DNA of 9,110 nt from Lachnospiraceae bacterium (GCA_017652545.1 JAGCAV010000034.1:1-9110); one strand, 5' to 3'; counted from the stretch's first letter, positions 1 through 6,738 are shown. Translations and numbers: made by a program. Notes: generated by a model from the letters alone, not told the origin.

Positions 1-357
1 GGCTTCAGCCAGCGTTCTGTCTGCCGCGTTTGTTGTAAGCCTTTCATCCCACAGGATCACATCAAGTCCGGTGCGTTTTTCGAGCATGTCCCTGAAAGCC
101 GCTGTTTTTTCTGCACGTTCACCAATGGAATTGTCAAGATTTTTGGGGTATCCGAGGACAATGGCTTCAACCTCGTATTCTTTCGCCAGTTCATCAATCC
201 TGGCCAGAGTCTGACGAAGCTTGTTCTCCCGCTCTCTCCTGATCGTCTCAACTCCCTGTGCAGTCAGCCCGAGCCCGTCAGAAACAGCAACGCCGACCGT
301 CCTGGCACCGTAATCCAGTCCCAGGTATCTTTTCACAGACTTATCCTGCCTGCTCAT
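1..357 (-). CDS. ruvX: RuvX/YqgF family pre-16S rRNA nuclease / putative Holliday junction resolvase, 3' end cut off by window edge
   Basis: This is an RNase H-fold nuclease of the YqgF/RuvX family. The family is implicated in 16S rRNA 5'-end maturation and, by fold, in Holliday junction resolution. The 119 codons in the window give three family signatures in order: [15 protein letters not shown] (residues about 13-27, with the first catalytic Asp), the block [15 protein letters not shown] (about 70-84) and DERLTT (about 105-110). About 20-25 C-terminal residues lie beyond the left edge. The ATG chosen at 357 overlaps the ireB stop (ATGA), which suggests translational coupling, but it has no good Shine-Dalgarno. 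A GTG at 336, preceded by AGGCAGGA at 7 nt spacing, would give a start [10 protein letters not shown], also typical of the family, so the start is uncertain by seven codons. It is co-transcribed with ireB, the common Firmicute arrangement. Confidence 0.95.
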   Translation of the reverse strand, partial: MSRQDKSVKRYLGLDYGARTVGVAVSDGLGLTAQGVETIRRERENKLRQTLARIDELAKEYEVEAIVLGYPKNLDNSIGERAEKTAAFRDMLEKRTGLDVILWDERLTTNAADRTLAEA

Positions 358-623
358 TTCGTCTGCCATGATTTGTTCCTGATATATTCCTTGAGGAGTT
401 CTTCAACCAGCTCATCCCTTTCGACCTTCATGATCAGGCTCCTGGCATTTTTATAGCTGGTGATATATGTGGGATCTCCGGACATAATATAGCCTACCAT
501 CTGATTGACGGGATTGTATCCCTTTTCCTCCATGGCGCTGTAAACAATATCCAGAACCATCTTTGCTCTTGTCTCCGGCTCCGCGTTGACATTGAAGAAC
601 TGTGTGTTATTGATGTCTGCCAT
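354..623 (-). CDS. ireB: IreB family regulatory phosphoprotein (UPF0297)
   Basis: A small cytosolic protein of 89 residues, the usual length for IreB. In Enterococcus faecalis IreB is a substrate of the PASTA-domain kinase IreK and negatively affects cephalosporin resistance. The sequence is full length and collinear with the family: an N-terminal NTQFF segment with Thr7 at the position of the phosphorylated threonine region, then [19 protein letters not shown] (residues about 33-51), NARSLI and [10 protein letters not shown] (about 68-77). The start is supported by AAGGATG 7 nt upstream of the ATG. It is the first gene after a 97 nt gap holding a good promoter and is followed by ruvX in a 4 nt overlap. 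The kinase partner is not in the window. Family identity is secure; a role in cell-wall stress signalling here is inferred from the enterococcal protein. Confidence 0.96.
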   Translation of the reverse strand: MADINNTQFFNVNAEPETRAKMVLDIVYSAMEEKGYNPVNQMVGYIMSGDPTYITSYKNARSLIMKVERDELVEELLKEYIRNKSWQTK

Positions 624-630
624 AATCTCA

Positions 631-637
631 CATCCTT
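631..637 (-). promoter_or_regulatory. Ribosome binding site of ireB
   Basis: AAGGATG on the minus strand lies 7 nt before the ATG at 623. It supports the full-length 89-residue IreB start. Confidence 0.7.
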
Positions 638-670
638 ACTGAAATCCTCTGCTCCGCAGCTTCTGATGAG

Positions 671-685
671 TTACATTATATGTAA
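671..685. repeat. Perfect inverted repeat overlapping the ireB -10 box
   Basis: The sequence TTACAT-TAT-ATGTAA is a perfect 6 bp inverted repeat with a 3 bp centre, and it contains the whole -10 hexamer of the ireB promoter. Such a placement could be an operator for a dimeric repressor. In an AT-rich promoter a 6 bp arm can also arise by chance, so this is only a candidate. Confidence 0.35.
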
Positions 686-703
686 AACCATTCGAAGAAT
701 CAA
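675..703 (-). promoter_or_regulatory. Predicted sigma-A type promoter of ireB-ruvX
   Basis: On the minus strand the -35 box TTGATT (703-698) is followed by exactly 17 nt and a consensus -10 box TATAAT (680-675). The predicted start is a purine near 667, giving a leader of about 44 nt before the ireB ATG at 623. The match and spacing are close to ideal and the site lies in the only sizeable intergenic gap of the window, so I consider it real. It separates ireB-ruvX from the upstream addA-maf cluster. Confidence 0.8.
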
Positions 704-724
704 CTACATAAAACGCTTTGTCCG

Positions 725-1405
725 TCACCGGGTCCTGAACACACGGCTCAGTATCTTCAGATGACGGTAGACTTCCGCGACGGGAAGCCCGACGACATTG
801 TGATAATCTCCGGAAATACTTTCCACAAAAACGGCAAAAGGACCCTGGATTCCGTAACCGCCGGCTTTGTCAAACGGTTCTCCCGTGGCGATATACCCGC
901 TGATCTCCGATTCATCCATGGGCCTTACCCTGACCTTCGTCTCACAGTGAAACGAAACCGCCAGAAGACCCGGCTTAGGCCAGCGGATATGGTCCATGCT
1001 TTCCGTAAGTATCTCGCGGCAGACTTCATCCTGATCGGGATCGGCCGGGCCGATCAGCGTCACACCTGTGAAAACACTGTGCTCCGCTCCCTGAAGCAGC
1101 CGGATCATCTCCCTTGCCTGTTCCTCATTTTTCGGTTTGCCCATGACCTGTCCGTTCTGCCAGACAATGGTATCCGCCCCGAGTACGATACAGTCTTTTC
1201 TGTCCTCATCAAGCTCCCGGACGACTGCATTTGCTTTCAGGAATGACAGGTCTTCAACGATCCTCCCGGGTTCCTTCTCCTTCGTGTCTTCCTCCGCGTC
1301 ACTGACGATCACCTCAAACGGAATCCCGGCCAGCTCTAGAAGCTGCCTTCTCCTGGGAGAGGCGGATGCCAGGATCATATGTTTTTCTTTCATTTTTTGT
1401 ATCAC
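725..1405 (-). CDS. maf: Maf family nucleoside triphosphate pyrophosphatase
   Basis: Maf proteins hydrolyse non-canonical or pyrimidine nucleoside triphosphates (dTTP/UTP or modified forms) to monophosphates, a cytosolic sanitising activity also tied to septum formation. Visible motifs: ASASPRRR (residues 13-20, phosphate-binding), VLGADTIV (74-81, with Asp78), GKPKN followed by an EQAREM helix, SVFTGV, FDKAGGYGIQG (178-188) and GDYHNVVGLPV near the C-terminus. The protein has 226 residues, against about 190-200 for typical Maf. Most of the excess is an insertion after SVFTGVTLIG (about residues 118-150). The start is a GTG: GGAGG lies 6 nt before it, whereas the in-frame ATGs at 1393 and 1378 are too far from that site. 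It is the last gene of the addA-to-maf cluster, with hslO 51 nt upstream. The exact substrate cannot be read from the sequence. Confidence 0.95.
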   Translation of the reverse strand: MIQKMKEKHMILASASPRRRQLLELAGIPFEVIVSDAEEDTKEKEPGRIVEDLSFLKANAVVRELDEDRKDCIVLGADTIVWQNGQVMGKPKNEEQAREMIRLLQGAEHSVFTGVTLIGPADPDQDEVCREILTESMDHIRWPKPGLLAVSFHCETKVRVRPMDESEISGYIATGEPFDKAGGYGIQGPFAVFVESISGDYHNVVGLPVAEVYRHLKILSRVFRTR

Positions 1406-1411
1406 CCGCTG

Positions 1412-1416
1412 CCTCC
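1412..1416 (-). promoter_or_regulatory. Shine-Dalgarno deciding the GTG start of maf
   Basis: GGAGG on the minus strand sits 6 nt before GTG 1405. The next in-frame ATG (1393) would be 18 nt away, so translation most likely starts at the GTG, adding nine residues before the usual Maf N-terminal MILASASPRR. Confidence 0.7.
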
Positions 1417-1432
1417 GTTTTGCTGCGGCTTT

Positions 1433-1441
1433 ATCATATCA
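1433..1441 (-). promoter_or_regulatory. Possible extended -10 promoter upstream of maf
   Basis: TGATATGAT on the minus strand in the hslO-maf gap fits an extended -10 element (TGN-TATGAT). There is no recognisable -35 box 17 nt upstream, so it is a weak candidate for an internal promoter giving maf some independent expression. Confidence 0.25.
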
Positions 1442-1456
1442 GTGCTTCTTACGGGC

Positions 1457-2326
1457 TTATCTTTGCGCCAGTGCTCTGATCTCTTCCGGACTGAAGATAT
1501 ATCTTTTGTTGCAGAAATGACAGCAGATCTCAATCGGTTCACGGTCAGCCGCCATCTTTTTCAATTCCTTTTTGCCAAGAGATATCAGTCCTCTCGTGAA
1601 CCGTTCCTTGGAACAGTCACATCTGTAGGCTACTTCCTTTTTCTCGATGATCTCCAGTTCAAGCCCTTCTGTAAGGATCCCGAGAATCTGTTCAGGCGTT
1701 TTCCCTTCTGCGAGCATGGTGGTGACAGAACTGACACCGGCCAGATTCTTCTCCAGTGTGTCCGCCACCGCGTCAGGTGTGAACGGCATCAGCTGAATGA
1801 TAAACCCGCCGCTGCATCTGACGGTATTGTTTCTGTTCATCAGAACGCCGAGGCCGACAGCTGAAGGCACCTGCTCTGAAGAGGCAAAGTAGTAAGTAAG
1901 ATCCTCTGCGATCTCCCCTGTCTGAAGCGCAACACTCCCCACATAAGGATCTTTCAGGCCAAGATCCTGGATGACCTGCAGGATTCCGTGTCCGACTGCC
2001 CCGGATACATCCAGTTTGCCCTTTTCATTGGCGGGAATGATCACATGGGGATGGTGAACATATCCTTTGACGCTCCCATGTGAGTCGGCTGTAACGACAA
2101 TATCTCCGAGGGGACCATCCCCCTTGACCTGGAGCGTGAGAAGATCCCTGTCCCCTTTCATCATGTTGCCCATCATGGTACCTGCACATAAGAGCCGTCC
2201 AAGCGCCGCAGTGGCAACGGGACTCGTATCGTGGCAGTTCCTTGCGTATTCCGTTATGCCGGTCGTATCTGCCGCAAACACCCTGACGGCCCCGTTTGCC
2301 GCGGTTCCCCGTACAATATAATCCAA
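1457..2326 (-). CDS. hslO: Hsp33 redox-regulated holdase chaperone
   Basis: Hsp33 is a cytosolic holdase that prevents aggregation of unfolding proteins under oxidative stress. It is activated when its zinc-bound cysteines form disulphides. The protein is 289 residues, the normal length. It opens with DYIVRGTAANGAVRVFAADTT and then shows the conserved substrate-binding domain (VKGDGPLGDIVVTAD, about residues 67-81). The C-terminal switch has all four zinc ligands: CxC at 236/238 and CxxC at 269/272. An intact cysteine set suggests a working redox switch. The start codon is TTG, with AAGGAGG 9 nt upstream overlapping the whiA stop codon (TAAGGAGG), so translation is probably coupled to whiA. 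It sits 14 nt downstream of whiA and 51 nt upstream of maf. Confidence 0.97.
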   Translation of the reverse strand: MDYIVRGTAANGAVRVFAADTTGITEYARNCHDTSPVATAALGRLLCAGTMMGNMMKGDRDLLTLQVKGDGPLGDIVVTADSHGSVKGYVHHPHVIIPANEKGKLDVSGAVGHGILQVIQDLGLKDPYVGSVALQTGEIAEDLTYYFASSEQVPSAVGLGVLMNRNNTVRCSGGFIIQLMPFTPDAVADTLEKNLAGVSSVTTMLAEGKTPEQILGILTEGLELEIIEKKEVAYRCDCSKERFTRGLISLGKKELKKMAADREPIEICCHFCNKRYIFSPEEIRALAQR

Positions 2327-2335
2327 AACGTTCTT

Positions 2336-2342
2336 CCTCCTT
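2336..2342 (-). promoter_or_regulatory. Shine-Dalgarno deciding the TTG start of hslO
   Basis: AAGGAGG on the minus strand overlaps the whiA TAA stop and lies 9 nt before TTG 2326. No ATG in frame is nearby, and the protein from the TTG begins exactly as other Hsp33 proteins do, so the rare TTG start is well supported. Confidence 0.8.
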
Positions 2343-2976
2343 ATCTGCGATCTGTCAGTTTGTCAGCAAACGCCTCGATTTTCTTCAGCCTGTGGTTTGT
2401 CCCGCTCTTACCGAGAGGGGGATCCAGGATCTGCCCCAGTTCCTTCAGGGAAATATCCGGATATTCCAGGCGCGCAAGTGCCACGTTCCGCAGGTCTTCC
2501 GGCAGTTTTTCCAGCCCGACGGTTTCCCGGATCAGGCGGATGCTTTCCAGCTGTCTCATTCCTGACCGCACGGCCTTCTCGATGTTTGCCGCTTCGCAGT
2601 TGACTTTTCGGTTCACATCACCGGTGATTTCGCGAAGGATCCTTGAATTTTCAAACTCCATAACAGCCTTCGGCGCGTCCATCAGGCCAAGCATGGTTGA
2701 GATCTGCCCGGCTTCCTTAAGGTATACGACAAAACGGCCCTTTCTGCTGACAATGCCCGGTGAGAGCCCGCACTCATTCATCAGCCGCCTGATCTCTTCC
2801 GCTTCATCTTCTGTTTTTCTGGCGATCTCCAGGTGATATGAACTGAGCGGATCACTGACTGAACCGGATTCCATAAATGCTTCCCGGAGCCGGCTTCTTC
2901 TCCTGCCGATCCGCTCTGCTTTCGGCCTGCTCATCTGATCAAACAGTTCTTCCTTTACCATGGCTGAAAATGACAT
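2341..2976 (-). CDS. whiA: WhiA family DNA-binding protein lacking most of the N-terminal LAGLIDADG repeat
   Basis: WhiA is a Gram-positive DNA-binding protein made of a degenerate two-repeat LAGLIDADG domain and a C-terminal helix-turn-helix. It controls sporulation-septation genes in Streptomyces and affects cell division and chromosome segregation in Bacillus. Seen here: a normal N-terminus MSFSAMVKEEL (1-11); then, after about 17 residues, the second LAGLIDADG motif RSRLREAFMESGSVSDP (27-43) and SYHLEI; then conserved blocks including VNRKVNCEAAN and SIRLIRETVGLEKLP; and the helix-turn-helix DISLKELGQIL...KSGTNHRLKKIEAFADKL (about 174-207). Total length is 211 residues against roughly 300-325 for the family. 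About 100 residues, including the first LAGLIDADG motif and the double Cys before the second, are absent in frame. AAGGAG lies 4 nt before the ATG. The gene follows murB by 9 nt. The shortened protein may bind DNA through the intact C-terminus; whether it is functional is unknown. Confidence 0.92.
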   Translation of the reverse strand: MSFSAMVKEELFDQMSRPKAERIGRRRSRLREAFMESGSVSDPLSSYHLEIARKTEDEAEEIRRLMNECGLSPGIVSRKGRFVVYLKEAGQISTMLGLMDAPKAVMEFENSRILREITGDVNRKVNCEAANIEKAVRSGMRQLESIRLIRETVGLEKLPEDLRNVALARLEYPDISLKELGQILDPPLGKSGTNHRLKKIEAFADKLTDRR

Positions 2977-2980
2977 GCTG

Positions 2981-2986
2981 CTCCTT
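2981..2986 (-). promoter_or_regulatory. Ribosome binding site of whiA
   Basis: AAGGAG on the minus strand lies 4 nt before ATG 2976 and touches the murB stop codon. With the canonical MSFS N-terminus it fixes the whiA start, showing that the short length is not due to a missed upstream start. Confidence 0.7.
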
Positions 2987-3960
2987 CATTCCCCGATCAT
3001 TCTGATCTCACACTCAAGGCTGACGCCGAAGCGTTTCTTTACTTCATTCTGAACATGACTGATCAGCTGCCTGACATCCTGTGCAGTGGCGCCTCCGTTA
3101 TTGATGACAAATCCTGCATGTTTCTCGGAGACACAGGCGCCACCAACCGTAAAGCCTTTCAGACCTGCATCCATGATCAGTTTTCCGGCAAAATAGCCTT
3201 CGGGGCGTTTAAACGTGGATCCGGCGCTGGGCTTATCGAGCGGCTGTTTTGAAACACGCTTTTCCTTCAGTTCCTGCATTCTGGCAAGAATATCATCCTT
3301 TTTTCCTTCGTCAAGCCTGAAGACGGCACCCAGAACGATATAATGATTTTTCATGACACAGCTGGTCCTGTATCCGAAAGCCATGTCGGACGCCGGTATC
3401 TCCCGGATGTTTCCTTCCGGTGTCAGCACGGTAACGGAGACGATGACGTCCTTCATTTCTCCGCCATACGCACCGGCATTCATCACAACTGCCCCGCCGG
3501 TCGTCCCGGGGATGCCGGAAGCAAATTCCAGTCCTGTAAGGCCATGCGTCATGGCCGTCCTGGAAACCGCGGAAATCATCGCGCCTGCTTCCGCTTTGAT
3601 CGTGCTTCCTTCAACCGTGATGGCGGACAGGTTCTTATAGACCTGGACAATAACACCTCTGTATCCTTTGTCCCCGACAAGCAGATTGCTTCCGTTTCCG
3701 ATGACATAATAGGGTATCTGCTCAGCATCCAGGTAACGGATCACACCGGTCAGCGCTTCCATTGTCACCGGTGAAACCAGCACGTCCGCCGGGCCGCCGA
3801 TCCGGAAAGTCGTATGTTCACTCATGGGTTCATGTTCGAAAACATTTTCCATGCCGGCAAGCTGAACAAGTGTCCCGATCTGATCCGCACTGATCACCGG
3901 ACGGTCCTTTTTTCCGGACCCGTCACAGCAATTGCCGGTATATCCTGTCGTTTCAATCAT
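2986..3960 (-). CDS. murB: UDP-N-acetylenolpyruvoylglucosamine reductase (MurB, type II)
   Basis: MurB is the FAD- and NADPH-dependent cytosolic enzyme that reduces UDP-GlcNAc-enolpyruvate to UDP-MurNAc, the second committed step of peptidoglycan precursor synthesis. From the ATG at 3960 it has 324 residues. FAD-binding motifs: HTTFRIGGPAD (49-59), VIGNGSNLLVGDKGYRGVIV and GLTGLEFASGIPGTTGGAVV followed by MNAGAYGGE. The catalytic region QPLDKPSAGSTFKRP (Ser about 248) and the terminal ECEIRMIG, with a Glu at about 318, are intact. The form of the active-site region fits type II MurB of Firmicutes. AGGAGG lies 9 nt before the ATG, inside the 3' end of the upstream membrane-protein gene, which it overlaps by 8 nt. 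The first ~30 residues before the conserved core are not conserved. The frame stays open to an ATG at 4077, but that would mean a 125 nt overlap and no supporting ribosome binding site. Confidence 0.97.
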   Translation of the reverse strand: MIETTGYTGNCCDGSGKKDRPVISADQIGTLVQLAGMENVFEHEPMSEHTTFRIGGPADVLVSPVTMEALTGVIRYLDAEQIPYYVIGNGSNLLVGDKGYRGVIVQVYKNLSAITVEGSTIKAEAGAMISAVSRTAMTHGLTGLEFASGIPGTTGGAVVMNAGAYGGEMKDVIVSVTVLTPEGNIREIPASDMAFGYRTSCVMKNHYIVLGAVFRLDEGKKDDILARMQELKEKRVSKQPLDKPSAGSTFKRPEGYFAGKLIMDAGLKGFTVGGACVSEKHAGFVINNGGATAQDVRQLISHVQNEVKKRFGVSLECEIRMIGE

Positions 3961-6733
3961 GTTCCTGTTCCTCCTGTTCCGATTCCGGTCCGTTCTCCGG
4001 TGTCTGATCAAACATATTTTCCGCTTCAGCGTCATCCCTGCTTTCTGTTTTGGGATCAATGGCAAGCTTCCATACATGCGCAGTGCCTGAAGAAGCGGAA
4101 AGATCCGGGACCTGTGTCGATCCGGGTGGCTGCGCGGAAACTTTCCTCCGATCCAGCAGCAGGGTGATCATCATGAGCGCCAGACAGATCAGGCTGATGA
4201 GAAGACCCTGATAAAAACCGCCCGGTACGAAGTTCATCAAAAGTGTGTGACCGCCTTTCGAAACAGGGATCCCGATCAGTGCCGATCCGATCACCTCCGG
4301 GGTGGTCTCCTGCCCGTCCAGCCGGACCTTCCAGTCCTGATCATATGGCAGTGTCAGAAGAAGAATACCGTCCTTTTTCGCGTCAAGGGTTCCGGTCACC
4401 CTTGCATGATCCGCTTTTACATTCTCCAGCTGTGATTCCGAAAGTACTTCATATACCTGATCACAGGCGGCATCAGGGCACGTATAGATATTTACCCTGA
4501 CTGTTTCCTGGCTCGCCTTCAGATCACAGGTAAAATCTCCGATCGCGGAGTCGCCCAGCCTGCACATTGTATACAGATGGTCATTGTACGTCTCATAGTT
4601 CCTGCGGTATTCAGGCGTGTTCAGCGAAAACTTGTCAATCTTATCCGGGAGATACAGGTAGACCTGTTTGTTCTCTGGTACCTTTACTTCGATCTTCTCA
4701 CCGTCCTCCGCGTCGACTGTCCGGTCAAGCATGTACATGTCTTCAACCCCTGCGGCCAGACGAGCGAAACTGTTCTGCACGCCGATGGGCGTTCCGTCAT
4801 GAATGTCCCAGTCCCGGATCTCTTCATTGACAACAAACCCGAGTGAAAGTGCGTGGTCATTCCTGTACATCTTCAGATTGTCGTCCTCGTCGATCTTCGG
4901 GAATCCGTACAGGGTATTCCCTATGCCGATGGACGCGAGCACATACCTGATCCCGAATACATCATTCATCATCCTTGTGACGCCGTTGTATCCGTTCTTA
5001 TTCGTCCTTGCTTCTATGCCGATGTGATCAAAAAAGTCCGTGACGGATTCCGCCATCGTTGAATTAAACAGGACTGTTGAATGGCCTCCCGCAAAGATCG
5101 TCACATTGCGCATGCGCTGTGAGTCGATCTCCGAACGGAAGAAGGAATCATCCTGCTGCCTCCCTGTCAGTTCCTGATAGGAAGCCTGATCCTTCAGGTA
5201 GATGCTTCTCGTAACACTGCCGTTCTCGCACATACCGTAGATGCCATGGCCGGCTGCCTCCAGAAGCATCACGATTCCGAGGATCATGCTGATCGTCTTC
5301 TGCTTCGGGCCAAGTGCGACAATAAGCGCGAGAGCTCCTACATAGATCGCTGTCATGACAACAGGCAGAACCGAAAAGATCCCGTCCGCCCAGTTCTCCC
5401 CGGGCGTTCTGGTCAGAACTGTCCAGATCGTGAGTGCAAGGATCACGATCCCGGAAAAGAGCACTTTCCATATCTCCAGTTCCCGTATGCGGCTCAGTGA
5501 ATCATAGGCGAGAAGCAGTATGATGAGTACATACAGGAACGCAAAACGATTCGGCAGTCCGTTCTGTGTGTGAAAACCGTGCCACATGTAATTAAGATAG
5601 TTGACAGTGACACTTGAGAACAGGATACCGGCCAGTGCCAGATGAGCAAGCTTCTCCCGGAGCCGTATGCGTCTTTCGGTCAGATAACATATCAGCAGAA
5701 GCGGCACGATCGTCCCGCAGTACGCATTGAAGCCAACCTGTGAATCGGAAATATTGATCGGCTTCGCATTGATGAAATGCGACATGTACATCGAAAGAAA
5801 GTCCGTATAGAACTTCAGTTTCGACGGCAGGTTGTTGCAGATCATGGATTCCGAACTTGTCAGGGACAGATAGGCCGGCAGCAGCATGACAGCGGACATG
5901 CCTCCCGCCAGCAGCGAATACCAGCCGAATGACAGGCATGTTGCTGCCAGCCGTGAAAAACCGCTTCTGACCGGTCTGTCCTCATCCGGAACAGAACCGT
6001 CTTCTGACTGAGAAGGCCGGGTATCATTTCCTGACGCGCATACGAGGCAGACTGCCAGGTAGAGGCAGGAGAAAATACAGAGCATGAAACCGATGTAATA
6101 GTTGCACCACAGGCCGTAGAACAGCGAGATCCCATAGACGTAACCGCCCCGACCGCTTCCCTTGACCAGTTTTTCGATCCCAAACATGATCAGCGGAACG
6201 ACTGCCATGGAATCCAGCCACATGATGTTAAAGGAATAGCCGATATAAAAATTGCCCATGGCATACATGGTTCCGAAAACAAGGGGCAGGAATGCCGCTG
6301 AAGGATTTCTTCTGTGAAGATACCAGGAGAAGATCCCGCCGCAGGCGGAAACCTTCAGAAGGATCATCACATCCATGAAATCACATACATTCGCTTTCGG
6401 GACCAGTACGATCAGCATATTCAGCGGACTGGCCAGATAATAGGCAACGGTTGACCAGAAATCGTATCCGAGTCCTCCGGAAAAGCTGTAAAAAAGGCTG
6501 TCTCCGCTTCGAAGTTTCTGATGGAAATCCGTGAAAAAGGGGAGATACTGATGAAGTGAATCTACTTTGAGAATCGTTCCGTCTCCGAAAGGCCAGACAC
6601 CGTTTACGATGAAGCCGATCAGCATGGTCAGTGCCGGAATAAGCATACCCACCCACAGATAAAAAGATCCCGTTCTTTTTTTCAGAGGGCTGCCGGCATA
6701 TTCTGTTTTTTCCAGACTTCTATTTGCAAACAC
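3953..6733 (-). CDS. yfhO: YfhO family polytopic membrane glycosyltransferase (GT-C fold)
   Basis: A 926-residue integral membrane protein of the YfhO family. Characterised members (Bacillus subtilis YfhO, Listeria GtlB) are needed to glycosylate teichoic acids outside the membrane, using lipid-linked sugars. Seen here: a first membrane segment at about 25-48; a conserved external loop with DSLHQYLPFF (58-67), where GT-C enzymes keep an acidic residue; about 11 further hydrophobic segments up to about residue 490; and a large hydrophilic, presumably extracytoplasmic domain up to about 835. A last membrane segment, GFYQGLLISLICLALMMITL, is followed by a 66-residue polar, acidic tail. The start is GTG at 6733 with a modest AAGGGA 5 nt upstream; the next Met (residue 30) would cut into the first membrane segment. 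It follows addA by 22 nt and overlaps murB by 8 nt. The acceptor polymer is not shown by the sequence; teichoic acid is inferred from the family. Confidence 0.88.
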   Translation of the reverse strand: MFANRSLEKTEYAGSPLKKRTGSFYLWVGMLIPALTMLIGFIVNGVWPFGDGTILKVDSLHQYLPFFTDFHQKLRSGDSLFYSFSGGLGYDFWSTVAYYLASPLNMLIVLVPKANVCDFMDVMILLKVSACGGIFSWYLHRRNPSAAFLPLVFGTMYAMGNFYIGYSFNIMWLDSMAVVPLIMFGIEKLVKGSGRGGYVYGISLFYGLWCNYYIGFMLCIFSCLYLAVCLVCASGNDTRPSQSEDGSVPDEDRPVRSGFSRLAATCLSFGWYSLLAGGMSAVMLLPAYLSLTSSESMICNNLPSKLKFYTDFLSMYMSHFINAKPINISDSQVGFNAYCGTIVPLLLICYLTERRIRLREKLAHLALAGILFSSVTVNYLNYMWHGFHTQNGLPNRFAFLYVLIILLLAYDSLSRIRELEIWKVLFSGIVILALTIWTVLTRTPGENWADGIFSVLPVVMTAIYVGALALIVALGPKQKTISMILGIVMLLEAAGHGIYGMCENGSVTRSIYLKDQASYQELTGRQQDDSFFRSEIDSQRMRNVTIFAGGHSTVLFNSTMAESVTDFFDHIGIEARTNKNGYNGVTRMMNDVFGIRYVLASIGIGNTLYGFPKIDEDDNLKMYRNDHALSLGFVVNEEIRDWDIHDGTPIGVQNSFARLAAGVEDMYMLDRTVDAEDGEKIEVKVPENKQVYLYLPDKIDKFSLNTPEYRRNYETYNDHLYTMCRLGDSAIGDFTCDLKASQETVRVNIYTCPDAACDQVYEVLSESQLENVKADHARVTGTLDAKKDGILLLTLPYDQDWKVRLDGQETTPEVIGSALIGIPVSKGGHTLLMNFVPGGFYQGLLISLICLALMMITLLLDRRKVSAQPPGSTQVPDLSASSGTAHVWKLAIDPKTESRDDAEAENMFDQTPENGPESEQEEQEHD
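3970..3975 (-). promoter_or_regulatory. Shine-Dalgarno deciding the murB start
   Basis: AGGAGG on the minus strand is 9 nt before ATG 3960 and is embedded in the Glu-rich end of the upstream gene. It favours this ATG over the in-frame upstream ATG at 4077 and over the Met codon at residue 37. Confidence 0.8.
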
Positions 6734-6738
6734 TTCTA

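Noticed and set aside
57..251. Minus-strand open frame of 64 codons inside ruvX
   Set aside because: It is a different frame from the RuvX reading frame, which shows all family motifs.
645..660. Small hairpin CTGC-GGA-GCAG in the ireB leader as a terminator or riboswitch
   Set aside because: The stem is only 4 bp and no U tract follows; too weak to be called a terminator, and no riboswitch architecture is visible in the 44 nt leader.
704..724. Intrinsic terminator after maf
   Set aside because: No GC-rich hairpin followed by a T run is visible between the maf stop and the ireB promoter, so some read-through into ireB is possible.
761..2836. Open frames on the plus strand opposite maf, hslO and whiA (for example 761-1246, 1379-1864 and 2231-2836)
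   Set aside because: They lie antisense to clearly conserved genes, resemble no family I recognise and overlap one another; they are a by-product of codon use on the other strand.
3961..4077. Extension of murB to an ATG at 4077, giving 363 residues
   Set aside because: The extra 39 residues are Arg/Asn-rich and unlike MurB, would overlap the membrane protein gene by 125 nt, and a strong AGGAGG lies just before the ATG at 3960.
5148..6656. Several minus-strand open frames of 65-115 codons inside the membrane protein gene
   Set aside because: They are out-of-frame shadows with no membrane or domain pattern; the 926-residue frame accounts for the whole stretch.
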